From: Vibrio cyclitrophicus
GTDB taxonomy: Bacteria; Pseudomonadota; Gammaproteobacteria; Enterobacterales; Vibrionaceae
Assembly: GCA_023206055.1 (NCBI GenBank)
Contig: CP065367.1
Location: 1,302,001-1,366,000 of the forward strand
Length of the DNA stretch: 64,000 nucleotides
Direction of reading: 5' to 3'
The translations under genes were made by a program, and so were the position numbers. Every line of letters starts with the position of its first letter. The first letter of the stretch is position 1. This document shows positions 50,962 to 59,827 of the stretch, piece by piece. The notes beneath the pieces were generated by a model. That model did not search any database. It was not told the DNA's origin and saw only the letters and a list, made by a program, of their open reading frames with translations.

Positions 50962-52644
50962 CTACTCGTCCGTCGCTGAAATAACTTTATTTGTGGTGGA
51001 TGCCTTGTACCACTCACCATCGGTCTCACCACTACTTGTTACCCATTCAGGGAACGACGTGTAAGCTTCACTGATGTCAATGTACTCGATAGGGTGGTCC
51101 CATTCATCACGGATGTTAATCACCCAAGGCATATTGTTGCTGGTCTTAAACGATTCCGAACCAGAAGAACGGTCATCGTGAGTATTGAACAAGGCATTAT
51201 TCATATCGCTGGTGCCAGAAAACGCTTTGAGGTGAGTTTGCCATGTCATACCTGGAGGAGTGCCAACAAAATCACCGTGGTACATATCTTCAGCGGCAAA
51301 AATGAATGAGTCATAAGGAGGATAGCCGACATCATCACGCGATACTGGCGAGGTAAACTCAACGTACAATTGATAGTTGAGAGCATCTGCATTTTGCTGT
51401 TCAGAACATGCGCTTTGTGTTCGGTAGAAGACGCAACCTTCGGTGAGTTCGCCTAGGTTTTCTAGCTCCACTCTCAGATCTTCAGACACCATCAGAATCG
51501 TTTCGCTGCTTCCCTCTTTGAGAATGGTATGGCCAACGGCAACACCATTTCGAGTCAACGTTGTAGATGCCACGTTAGCAGGCAGAACGTTCGGCAACTT
51601 CAACGCATAACCATTTGAGTAGCCTGCGCCCATCGCCTGAAGCGTATAATCTATGGTTAGATTTTTAAGTTCTCGTTGTCCGTTGAGCTGCTCTGTCACT
51701 CGGTAACGCCACACCACATCATTAAAATCATAATCCCCTTTCAAGGGCCAGTTATCCTCAAAGGCAATCGTTGCGTAGCTGTTCGAGCTTGGGTAAACCG
51801 ATGTAACTGTCAGGTCTTCATTGTTCTCTTGGACAAGTACTTCGTATTTAGAATCGGTCGTACCATCTTCATTAACGCCATCAACCGCGGCAAATGGGGT
51901 AACATCAACCGTGAAGATCAAGTCGTTGAAATCATTGTCTCCGCTAGGTCGGTAGATATCTTCAAAACCAAGCACCAAGAACTCATTCTCGGTATCAAGG
52001 AAAGCAACATTGTGTCTTCTATTTTCAGCGGTCGCCTCTGGGTTCAAAGCAGGATAGCTGTAAAAAGGCGTTCCCCAACCACCAAGCCAAGGAATGTTGT
52101 TATAAAATCCTTCCCAGCCCCAACCATTCGAAATGATAAAGAAGGCCAATGTTTGACCCGCGGTGAGTTGGACATTGAGATCGATGGTATCTCCTTCTTG
52201 CATTTCCCCAACATCAGCAACGGATGTATTAGGAAACACAACAACGTGTGCGTTGATGTCATCTTTAGTTGCAGGTGGGTTGTCGGTATCAAAAACAAAA
52301 TAACCGAGTGTATTTCGATAGCCCGCCCCTTCGTTGAGGAACGTCAAAGATACAGTGGCGTATTCCGCGCCATTTAGTTCATCGTCAATATCAATACTTG
52401 AATATCGCTCAGGAGCAATGAATGCACTATTGACCGTACTACCTTCAGGCAGCATCGAATAAACGTTAGTTAAAACATCTTGTGGGAGTGAATCCGCTAT
52501 CGAATACGTATTATTAGGTTTACCTTTTGCCGAATAGTTTGACGCATCCGCCCCAGATTCATAGGTAAGATCCGCAGTGGTCAGCGCCATCGCAAAACAC
52601 GGCATTAAACAACTGGGCAGTATGACTGAATTCCAATTTCTCAT
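50962..52644 (-). CDS. LruC domain-containing exported protein
   Basis: A 560-aa exported protein with a signal peptide (residues ~1-20, the start MRNWNSVILPSC... is a weak signal of Cys-containing type). A DUF4114-like part includes FLVLGFEDIYRPSGDNDFNDLIF near 230, and the LruC/DUF4842 domain follows with FEDNWPLKGDYDFNDVVWRYRV near 308-330. Both copies of the D-F-N-D-L/V-X pattern are calcium-type acidic loops typical of these domains. Other Cys are present near 410. The family is found in secreted proteins of marine bacteria without a proven function. First gene of a two-gene unit with the lipoprotein at 50446. Confidence 0.78.
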   Translation of the reverse strand: MRNWNSVILPSCLMPCFAMALTTADLTYESGADASNYSAKGKPNNTYSIADSLPQDVLTNVYSMLPEGSTVNSAFIAPERYSSIDIDDELNGAEYATVSLTFLNEGAGYRNTLGYFVFDTDNPPATKDDINAHVVVFPNTSVADVGEMQEGDTIDLNVQLTAGQTLAFFIISNGWGWEGFYNNIPWLGGWGTPFYSYPALNPEATAENRRHNVAFLDTENEFLVLGFEDIYRPSGDNDFNDLIFTVDVTPFAAVDGVNEDGTTDSKYEVLVQENNEDLTVTSVYPSSNSYATIAFEDNWPLKGDYDFNDVVWRYRVTEQLNGQRELKNLTIDYTLQAMGAGYSNGYALKLPNVLPANVASTTLTRNGVAVGHTILKEGSSETILMVSEDLRVELENLGELTEGCVFYRTQSACSEQQNADALNYQLYVEFTSPVSRDDVGYPPYDSFIFAAEDMYHGDFVGTPPGMTWQTHLKAFSGTSDMNNALFNTHDDRSSGSESFKTSNNMPWVINIRDEWDHPIEYIDISEAYTSFPEWVTSSGETDGEWYKASTTNKVISATDE

Positions 52645-52896
52645 TATGTTCCCTCTTTCTGCTAGCCATAAACGTGTAAAGAGGAATGGAGCAAGTATAA
52701 TGCCGAAAAATAAAATTATATTTAACAGGTAGTTATGATTGTAGGTTTAAATTTTCTCATTTTGAGAATGAAGTTGATGTGAAGCGGAGACATCCGAAAT
52801 CACCGCGGCAAACTTCAGCAAATCAGGCACAAAAAAGGCTGGTAATGACAGAGCCATGGCCAACCTTTGCGGATTCGTTATAGCTACTTTCTTTGA

Positions 52897-54006
52897 CTAC
52901 TCAATACGAGTAATGAACCCATACTTGTCAGAATCGGCCTTAGTCACCCAGTGCTCACCGGAAGCGGGGGCAGAATCTAAAGTGAATATATAGAAGTCGA
53001 TCCCTTTGTCTCCCATGACCTTTTTAAAGTAGGTCGCTTGCTTGCGATGGCTTTCGTCAGTGTATGGGAAATCTTTGGCTGTTTTATCATCCTCAGCCCA
53101 ACTGTGCACACCAACCTGTTTATTAAGCTCAATGGCTTTGGTGGTATCTGCTCGTTGCAAAACCCGTGGGTTACCCGCAGCGAACAAATCCGTGCCGCCA
53201 GAGAACACCGAACCCGCAGGTGTTACGATCGTCGTCATGTTGTTACTGTGGATCATGCGCCCGGTGTACATATTAATATCGTCGTCAGCGCTGCCACCAA
53301 TATGGTTGTTAAACTTCAATGTCATTTCGCTGCCTTGATACAATTTCACGATATCAAATAGCTGAGAATAGGTGGATGCACCTAAAGTCGATTGAACTCG
53401 CTCAACAGCGCCAGTCTCGTTGAGCACATCACGGTAAAAAGCATTAAAAGCAAACGAAGTGGTGATGGTGACTTTGTTACCATTTTTGGTCTTACTCAGA
53501 ATCGTCGAACCCAAGCTCGTCACGTATTGCGACAACTCATTTTGGTACTCAAGTTCAACTGCTTTTGCACTGTTCGCTTTTGTTTGAATTAACGTGGTCT
53601 CATTAGAAACAGAGCGTAGCGCGGCGCTGCACTCAAACACGTCCAAACCCTTGCTCTCTGTGTAGATACCGCAACTATCAAGCCCTGCATCAGGAAAATA
53701 CAGGTCAACACTTTGACCTAAACGGCTCGCAAGCCTAACTACTTTTTGCTTATCACTGATGTCTTCAGCAAATTGAATTTGGTCATACTGCACACCGTCA
53801 TAGGTCAGTTTCATAGACTCTTGAAGCTCTTCTCGTTCTTGGTACAACTTGCCTAATTTCACTGACGAAAATACGTAATCCGCCTTAGGTTTCACTTGTG
53901 CTTTAGTCGCTGCGTTACCAGAACTTGAACCTGAGTTAGAACTTGAGTTACAGCCAGCTAAAATAATCAAAGGCAGTGCCAGTAGCGTTTTTCTATAGTT
54001 ATTCAT
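52897..54006 (-). CDS. Predicted lipoprotein of unknown function
   Basis: A 369-aa protein with lipobox LAGC (Cys19), followed by a Ser/Asn/Gly-rich linker of about 15 residues. The mature part has a Cys pair near residues 112 and 125 (DSCGIY, DVFECS), consistent with one disulfide, and a C-terminal motif HSWAEDDKTAKDFPYTDESHRKQATYFK. I do not recognise the family. It stands alone between the LruC operon and the divergent two-component system, with 288 bases to the latter. Function unknown. Confidence 0.7.
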   Translation of the reverse strand: MNNYRKTLLALPLIILAGCNSSSNSGSSSGNAATKAQVKPKADYVFSSVKLGKLYQEREELQESMKLTYDGVQYDQIQFAEDISDKQKVVRLASRLGQSVDLYFPDAGLDSCGIYTESKGLDVFECSAALRSVSNETTLIQTKANSAKAVELEYQNELSQYVTSLGSTILSKTKNGNKVTITTSFAFNAFYRDVLNETGAVERVQSTLGASTYSQLFDIVKLYQGSEMTLKFNNHIGGSADDDINMYTGRMIHSNNMTTIVTPAGSVFSGGTDLFAAGNPRVLQRADTTKAIELNKQVGVHSWAEDDKTAKDFPYTDESHRKQATYFKKVMGDKGIDFYIFTLDSAPASGEHWVTKADSDKYGFITRIE

Positions 54007-54294
54007 GTGTCATTCCCAAAATGTTTGATGGGAAAATTCTATTATTTGGCGCTGAATTTATCTGTCGCGGGAATGTATGAGAATGTAGAACCTATTTGAA
54101 CAATGTTTTTTATTTTCCTATAAGTGCCAATTCATCATTGAACTAACTTATAAAGTGTTTAATCATTCACTTTAGGTATTTGGTGAAGCATGTGAACCTA
54201 ATATGCAACAAAGCACTTTGGTCATGGCTCATCACGAAGAATACTCGCTCACCTAATCTCAATAAGTGAAACGCACGACAAGGCTGATAATGGA

Positions 54295-54999
54295 ATGACA
54301 AAACCTAAAATGATCATCGTGGAAGACGATTTGAAACTTCAGAAAATGTTGCAGGACTACTTTGTCGCGCAAGATTTTGATGTCACGGTGTTGGACGATG
54401 GCAGCGATGCCGCACACACCATCCTCGCGGAGCAACCTGAAATCGTACTACTGGATTTGATGCTTCCTGTAACTGATGGGCTTACAATCTGCCGACAGAC
54501 GCGTACGCACTATAAAGGTAAAATCTTAATGCTCACCGCTAGCGATGACGACTTTGATCACGTCGCTGGTTTAGAGACAGGGGCTGATGACTATGTCACC
54601 AAGCCAATCAAACCAAGAGTTCTGCTGGCCAGAGTTCGTTCGCTATTACGCCGCCAAGACGCCAATACGGCTTCAATCGATGATTCAGACAACCTTCAGT
54701 TTGATCAACTCGTTCTGAAAAACACCTATAAGAAGTGCGAACTTTCAGGTGCCGTTTTATCGCTCACTGACAGTGAATTTGACCTACTTTGGTTATTGGC
54801 AAGCAACCCAGATACACCATTATCACGAGACTATTTGACGCAAACACTGCGCGGCATTGAGTACGATGGGATCGATCGAACAATAGATAACAAAGTCGTG
54901 CGTCTAAGAAAGATACTGGGCGACGACCACACACCAGCAGAGAAAATTCAGACCATTCGCGGTAAAGGCTACTTGTTTGTTTCAACCGCCTGGCATTAA
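54295..54999 (+). CDS. Response regulator, OmpR/RstA-like
   Basis: A 234-aa two-component regulator. The receiver domain (residues 5-120) has the acidic pocket EDD at 10-12, phosphorylated Asp in LLDLMLP near 55, Thr in MLTASDDD near 83 and Lys in VTKPIKP near 106; the C-terminal OmpR-type winged HTH is at ~140-230 (SLTDSEFDLLWLLASNPDTPLSRD and IDNKVVRLRKILGD). Sequence and the C-terminal end GYLFVSTAWH resemble RstA. The gene is followed after 36 bases by its kinase. Regulates envelope genes in relatives; targets here unknown. Confidence 0.92.
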   Translation: MTKPKMIIVEDDLKLQKMLQDYFVAQDFDVTVLDDGSDAAHTILAEQPEIVLLDLMLPVTDGLTICRQTRTHYKGKILMLTASDDDFDHVAGLETGADDYVTKPIKPRVLLARVRSLLRRQDANTASIDDSDNLQFDQLVLKNTYKKCELSGAVLSLTDSEFDLLWLLASNPDTPLSRDYLTQTLRGIEYDGIDRTIDNKVVRLRKILGDDHTPAEKIQTIRGKGYLFVSTAWH

Positions 55000-55035
55000 C
55001 TTCGCTCAGTACGAGCGTAATGAAAGAGAGCGATT

Positions 55036-56355
55036 ATGCGACGTATCTTTTTGGAATCCTTAATAGGGCTGTTAGTTTGCTTTATGGCCGGCCTGATCGC
55101 CTACGAGATTAGCGTCTACCAGCTCAATACCGACTACGAATATGTACTGGAAGATTACGAAGCGGCTGCCCACCAGCAACTCATAGAAAACATTTCGAAA
55201 AATCAGGGACTTGACGCGGCTCAACAAGCCATGAACCAGTTTGTAGAAACCACACGAAATAAATTGGTTACATTCAGCCCAGACGATAAAATACCAAGCC
55301 CCGTTTCAGAGTTCTTCAGCACTAACCCGAATACCTTTGTTTTTCACGATGATGAGCGAGACCTATGGTTTCGCTTGGCAAGCAGTGACAATACCTATCA
55401 CTACCTCCCTAACAGTGAAGCGTTCGTTAGACAAAAGATAGAATTGGAAGATGACCTCATTTGGTTGTTCTTCTTAGCAAGCTTTATATTATATGGCTTA
55501 TGTCATCTATTTATTATCTTCCGCCGAGTTAAAAAGCTTGAATCGGCGACGCTAGCCTTTGCTGAAGGAGATCTTTCCTCGCGAGCCGAGACCTCAAGCG
55601 GCGTTGCAATCGGCTCACTCAACAAGTCTTTCAACCTAATGGCAGATCGCATTCACCGACTGATTGAGAGTAATCGCTCGCTCACCAATGCGGTCGCTCA
55701 TGAGCTGCGCACGCCAATATTCCGTATCCAATGGCAAGCTGAAATGCTCAAAGACACGCCGCTCAACGAATCTCAGCAAGAGACTGTAGATAGCATTGTG
55801 GAAGATACCGAAGAGATGGAGAAGATGGTCGACGAGCTATTGTATTACGCCAAGTTGGATAGCTGCGACCTCGAAAATTTGCAGCAGCCTTTGGAGATAA
55901 ATGACTTTCTCGATCACGCGATGACGCGCTGGATTAAAGATACAGAACTCGACATCAACCTATCACTGCCAGAGCAACCATACGAGATTCTTGCGGATGA
56001 AATACTGCTGAACCGCGCCTTAGATAACCTCGTACGCAACGCCATGAAATTCGCACGCTCTCAAGTGTTAATTGAAGCCAGCGCGCATCAAGAGCAACTG
56101 CAGATAGCTGTACATGATGATGGTGATGGTGTGACTCAAGAGCATCAGGCTCGCTTGTTTGAACCATTTTACGTTGGCGATAAAGCACGTAACAAAGTCA
56201 AGAGCGGCCATGGTTTAGGGTTGTCTATCGTCGAGAAGATCTGTGCTCAACACAACGCAACCGTGGAAGTGGGTCAGAGCCAAACCTTAAAGGGTGCAGT
56301 ATTCACCATAACCATTCAGCTATGTAATGATTCAGCTGACAAACCCATACAGTAA
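55036..56355 (+). CDS. Sensor histidine kinase, RstB-like
   Basis: A 439-aa inner-membrane kinase: TM1 at ~7-27, periplasmic sensor ~28-138, TM2 ~139-160, HAMP ~161-215, HisKA with phosphorylated His in VAHELRTPIFRIQWQAEML near residue 226, and HATPase_c at ~320-430 with N box NALDNLVRNAMKFA, G1 DDGDGV and G2 GHGLGLSIV. All catalytic boxes present. The pair with the RstA-like gene is typical, although the exact RstAB identity rests on resemblance. It is 36 bases after its regulator gene and likely co-transcribed. Signal unknown; possibly Mg2+/pH or osmotic stress as in Enterobacteria. Confidence 0.9.
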   Translation: MRRIFLESLIGLLVCFMAGLIAYEISVYQLNTDYEYVLEDYEAAAHQQLIENISKNQGLDAAQQAMNQFVETTRNKLVTFSPDDKIPSPVSEFFSTNPNTFVFHDDERDLWFRLASSDNTYHYLPNSEAFVRQKIELEDDLIWLFFLASFILYGLCHLFIIFRRVKKLESATLAFAEGDLSSRAETSSGVAIGSLNKSFNLMADRIHRLIESNRSLTNAVAHELRTPIFRIQWQAEMLKDTPLNESQQETVDSIVEDTEEMEKMVDELLYYAKLDSCDLENLQQPLEINDFLDHAMTRWIKDTELDINLSLPEQPYEILADEILLNRALDNLVRNAMKFARSQVLIEASAHQEQLQIAVHDDGDGVTQEHQARLFEPFYVGDKARNKVKSGHGLGLSIVEKICAQHNATVEVGQSQTLKGAVFTITIQLCNDSADKPIQ

Positions 56356-56490
56356 CTACAAAACACCTCTGGAATAATGTTCAACATCGGTCGGGAGATA
56401 CTGTCTCCCATGAACTTATTAAATCTAGATAATCATGCCACTGCCTTTGTGCCTTGCCATCTAGGTTCCAATCATTCTTAGGGTATTTTT

Positions 56491-56766
56491 ATGAAAAAGT
56501 TATTAGTTGTTTTAGGCATTGTTTCTCTAGCAGGTTGTTCAGGTATCAGCCACAACGAAGAAGTTTACACAGCGCACGCTGAGAGCTTCAACATCGTAGG
56601 TTTCCAAGTTCCTGGTAACACACAAGATCGTGCAATGGAATTGGTACCTGAAGGCGCGACGGTTGAGACTATTCGCTCTACAAACTCTGACACAAGCTCT
56701 GTTCTGGGTATCATCAACCGTATTATCGGTATCGACTACGTTCAAGTTGGCGGTAAGAAGCAGTAA
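56491..56766 (+). CDS. Small lipoprotein
   Basis: A 91-aa protein with a lipoprotein signal (lipobox LAGC, Cys16). The mature 75 residues contain the pattern HAESFNIVGFQVPGN and the C-terminal VLGIINRIIGIDYVQVGGKKQ. It may be a member of the TRL-type lipoprotein group, which I cannot confirm. It lies 135 bases after the kinase gene and ends in a strong terminator, so it may belong to the same regulon. Function unknown. Confidence 0.78.
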   Translation: MKKLLVVLGIVSLAGCSGISHNEEVYTAHAESFNIVGFQVPGNTQDRAMELVPEGATVETIRSTNSDTSSVLGIINRIIGIDYVQVGGKKQ

Positions 56767-57314
56767 TTCTTCAAAAAACAGCAGCTTGCGTGCCTTTAAA
56801 CGCTAGCCTGTACAAACTAAGTTCATCTAAGCCAGTGACCTCGTCGCTGGCTTTTTTCATCCAACCGGTTTTGTGCTCTGTGCCAAAGAACTTCTTAATT
56901 ACCCTGCCCTGTTATAACTAACAATTCGAAAAATAAGCCAGAAAATCTTCGATTTATCATCAAAATGTCTCTTAAATTCGCTTAATAGCCTCTCGCTCAA
57001 ACTGACACTCCCAAATCGTTGTTCCTTCTATCAACCCGAAACTCGTTAATTGAGGCACAGATCAATTTGCACAAAAATCTTAATTTCCAAAAAAAATTAA
57101 CACTTAATAAAAGCGTCATGATTTTATAAATAAAACCTATGAGTGCGTTCAAAAATAAACAGAAACGATAACTATCTGTAAATACGATAAATATAAGTTT
57201 CATGAATAAAATAGATCATTGCCATGCTACTAATTAATCAGATCGAATAATGTAAATTCACTGTGAGAATTTTGTTACGTTTTCTTTGATTTTACATGGA
57301 AAGAGAAAATAACA
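56767..57314. other. Intergenic region upstream of the M4 protease gene
   Basis: 548 bases without a supported gene. The left end holds the lipoprotein terminator; the rest is A+T-rich and must carry the promoter of the exoprotease gene, probably including regulator sites that I could not define. Confidence 0.55.
56831..56857 (+). terminator. Terminator of the small lipoprotein gene
   Basis: Nine-base stem GCCAGTGAC / GTCGCTGGC with one G-T pair, CTC loop and T6. Confidence 0.88.
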
Positions 57315-59684
57315 ATGAAAATAAGAAAGCGTTTAGTTGCCGTTGCTATAGCCAGTGCTATGTCTTTGTCAGTGCATGCAAATGAATCGGTTCAGATTGA
57401 TCAACCGATCAACTTTACTAACTTTTCTGGGTTAAACACCCAGCTAGGTGTTAGCAATGCTTCTAGCTTCAAGATGGTTAAAGAAGTGAACCTGAAAAAG
57501 CGTGGCATCTACAAAGTGAAGATCCAGCAAAACATCTGGGGAACGCCAGTATGGGGGCACTATCTAAATGCAACCCAAAGTGTTCAAGGTGGTGCGCTGA
57601 AGTCCGTTCAAGGCCGCTACCTTAAGACAACAACCCTAGAGCGTTCTTTTGTTAAACCCTCCATCAACAGCGCTCAAGCGATTGAACTGGCGAGTAAAGA
57701 TCTTAAGACTCAAGGCTTAACCAGCCAATCTCTAGACAATGTCCAGCATGACTTGTTTATTTATCAGGGCAAATCGACACAAAGCATAGGCACACAAGGC
57801 GCGGACAAAACACGCCTTGTGTACGTTGTCTCTTACCTTGTCGAAGGCAGTGAGCACCCGACTCGACCATTCACCATGCTCGATGCGCATACGGGCGAAG
57901 TGATCGACCGCTGGGAAGGTATTGCACACGCTCAGATCGGCACAGGCCCAGGTGGTAACGAAAAAACAGGCATGTACGAGTACGGTACCGACTACCACTA
58001 CCTTGATGTCCAAGAAAATGGCACAGAGTGTGTTATGGAGTCGGAAAATGTTGTCACGGTTAACCTAAATGGCGCGACAGACGGCGACACCGTTTACAGC
58101 TATGAATGTCCTCGTAACGAATACAAGTCTGTGAACGGCGCATTCTCGCCACTGAACGACGCACACTACTTCGGTAACATTGTGTTCGACATGTATAAAA
58201 ACTGGTTCGACACCGCACCACTCTCTTTCAAACTCATGATGCGTGTTCACTACGGTGAAAACTACGAGAATGCATTTTGGGACGGCAAGGCAATGACCTT
58301 TGGCGATGGTGAAAGCTTCTTTTACCCGCTTGTTAGCCTGGATGTATCCGCCCATGAAGTGAGCCACGGTTTCACTGAGCAAAACTCAGGTTTGATCTAC
58401 GCAAACCAATCGGGCGGCATGAACGAGGCTTTCTCTGACATGGCTGGTGAAGCGGCTGAATACTACATGAAGGGCACCAACGACTGGATGGTCGGACGCA
58501 ATATCTTCAAAGGCGAAGGCGCTCTGCGTTACATGGACGATCCATCACGCGATGGCTCTTCAATCAACAACGCATCCGAATACTACGATGGCTTGAACGT
58601 GCACTACAGCTCGGGCGTATTCAACAAAGCGTTCTACCACCTAGCAACCACACAAGGTTGGGACACCAAGAAAGCGTTCGAACTGTTCGTGTTAGCCAAC
58701 CAAATCTACTGGTCTGAAAACAGTGATTTCTGGCAGGGCGCTTGTGGCGTGAAGAACTCAGCAACCGATCTTGGCTACAGTACCGATGACGTTGTTTCTG
58801 CGTTCAACTTAGTCGGTGTATCACCTTGTGGCGAGCCACCACTTCCGCCAGAACCGGAATATCAACGTCTTGAAAATGGTGTTGAAGCTGCAGTTGCTGG
58901 TGAAACAGGTTCAAAAACTTACTTCGATATCGAAGTACCAGAAGGCCAAGACAAACTAACGATTGATCTTGCTGTTTCTACGGGTGACCCAGATATGTAT
59001 GTCGGCCTAGATTACGCACCAAGCCCGCAAGACAACATCTGCAAGAGTGAAAGCGTGACTGACGAAGTGTGTGTGATTGAGAACCCAACCTCAGGTCGCT
59101 ACACAGTGAACATTCTAGGCTACTCAGATTACGCAGGTGCAAATCTAAAAGCATCGTACGAATCAGGCAACGCTAACGTACCGCCAGTTTCTTCTTTCGA
59201 ACACACGGTTGTAGGCAAAGAAGTAGAGCTGCGCAGCACAAGTTCGGATAGCGATGGCCAGATCGTTTCTTACCAATGGAACCTAGGCGATGGCAACACG
59301 CAAACCGGTGAAGTCACTCGTTATACCTATGCTGAAGCTGGCGACTACGTGGTTACCCTAACCGTGACTGACGATACAGGTGTTGCAACATCAACAAGCA
59401 AGTCGATCATGATTGAAGGTGATTCAGCGGAAGGCTTCCCACTAAAACTGAAGTTTGGTAACAAAAACCCGAACGGCAAGGCTCGCGTTAAGCTGGCATG
59501 GGATTACGACACCAACGACTACTTCGTGATTAAGCGTAACGGCAAGAATGTTGGTGCGACAGACTTCAACTCATACGTCGACAAGTTCCGTCACAACGGC
59601 ACAGTAGATGTCGAGTACCAAGTGTGTACCTCAAGCGATATCTGTTCAGAAACCAAGCACTACCGTTTCATTAAAGCACAGTAA
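57315..59684 (+). CDS. Secreted M4 metalloprotease, vibriolysin-like, with PPC and PKD domains
   Basis: A 789-aa secreted zinc protease. Signal peptide residues 1-22; propeptide to about 205 (FTP and PepSY parts); M4 catalytic domain ~206-510 with the zinc motif HEVSH at 347-351 and GGMNEAFSD with the third ligand Glu371; a PPC domain at ~525-610 (STGDPDMYVGL, Cys pair); a PKD domain at ~625-700 (SSDSDGQIVSYQWNLGDG); and a C-terminal ~80-residue beta domain. Propeptide and PPC are normally removed on maturation. Longer than vibriolysin (~610 aa) because of the PKD and last domain. Relatives include the Vsm toxin of V. splendidus. The M28 aminopeptidase gene follows. Confidence 0.93.
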   Translation: MKIRKRLVAVAIASAMSLSVHANESVQIDQPINFTNFSGLNTQLGVSNASSFKMVKEVNLKKRGIYKVKIQQNIWGTPVWGHYLNATQSVQGGALKSVQGRYLKTTTLERSFVKPSINSAQAIELASKDLKTQGLTSQSLDNVQHDLFIYQGKSTQSIGTQGADKTRLVYVVSYLVEGSEHPTRPFTMLDAHTGEVIDRWEGIAHAQIGTGPGGNEKTGMYEYGTDYHYLDVQENGTECVMESENVVTVNLNGATDGDTVYSYECPRNEYKSVNGAFSPLNDAHYFGNIVFDMYKNWFDTAPLSFKLMMRVHYGENYENAFWDGKAMTFGDGESFFYPLVSLDVSAHEVSHGFTEQNSGLIYANQSGGMNEAFSDMAGEAAEYYMKGTNDWMVGRNIFKGEGALRYMDDPSRDGSSINNASEYYDGLNVHYSSGVFNKAFYHLATTQGWDTKKAFELFVLANQIYWSENSDFWQGACGVKNSATDLGYSTDDVVSAFNLVGVSPCGEPPLPPEPEYQRLENGVEAAVAGETGSKTYFDIEVPEGQDKLTIDLAVSTGDPDMYVGLDYAPSPQDNICKSESVTDEVCVIENPTSGRYTVNILGYSDYAGANLKASYESGNANVPPVSSFEHTVVGKEVELRSTSSDSDGQIVSYQWNLGDGNTQTGEVTRYTYAEAGDYVVTLTVTDDTGVATSTSKSIMIEGDSAEGFPLKLKFGNKNPNGKARVKLAWDYDTNDYFVIKRNGKNVGATDFNSYVDKFRHNGTVDVEYQVCTSSDICSETKHYRFIKAQ

Positions 59685-59698
59685 TCAATAGCAAATTC

Positions 59699-59721
59699 AG
59701 GGCTCCGAAAGGGGCCCTTTT
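59699..59721 (+). terminator. Terminator of the M4 protease gene
   Basis: Eight-base stem AGGGCTCC / GGGGCCCT (one wobble pair), GAAA loop, followed by TTTT. Confidence 0.8.
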
Positions 59722-59827
59722 CGCGGTTAACTGTTCAGAAAATGAAACATCTACACAAAAACATCCACGTATTACACAAAAATCACCCCCATCAACATAA
59801 CAATACTCACCATAAAAAGGACGACAA

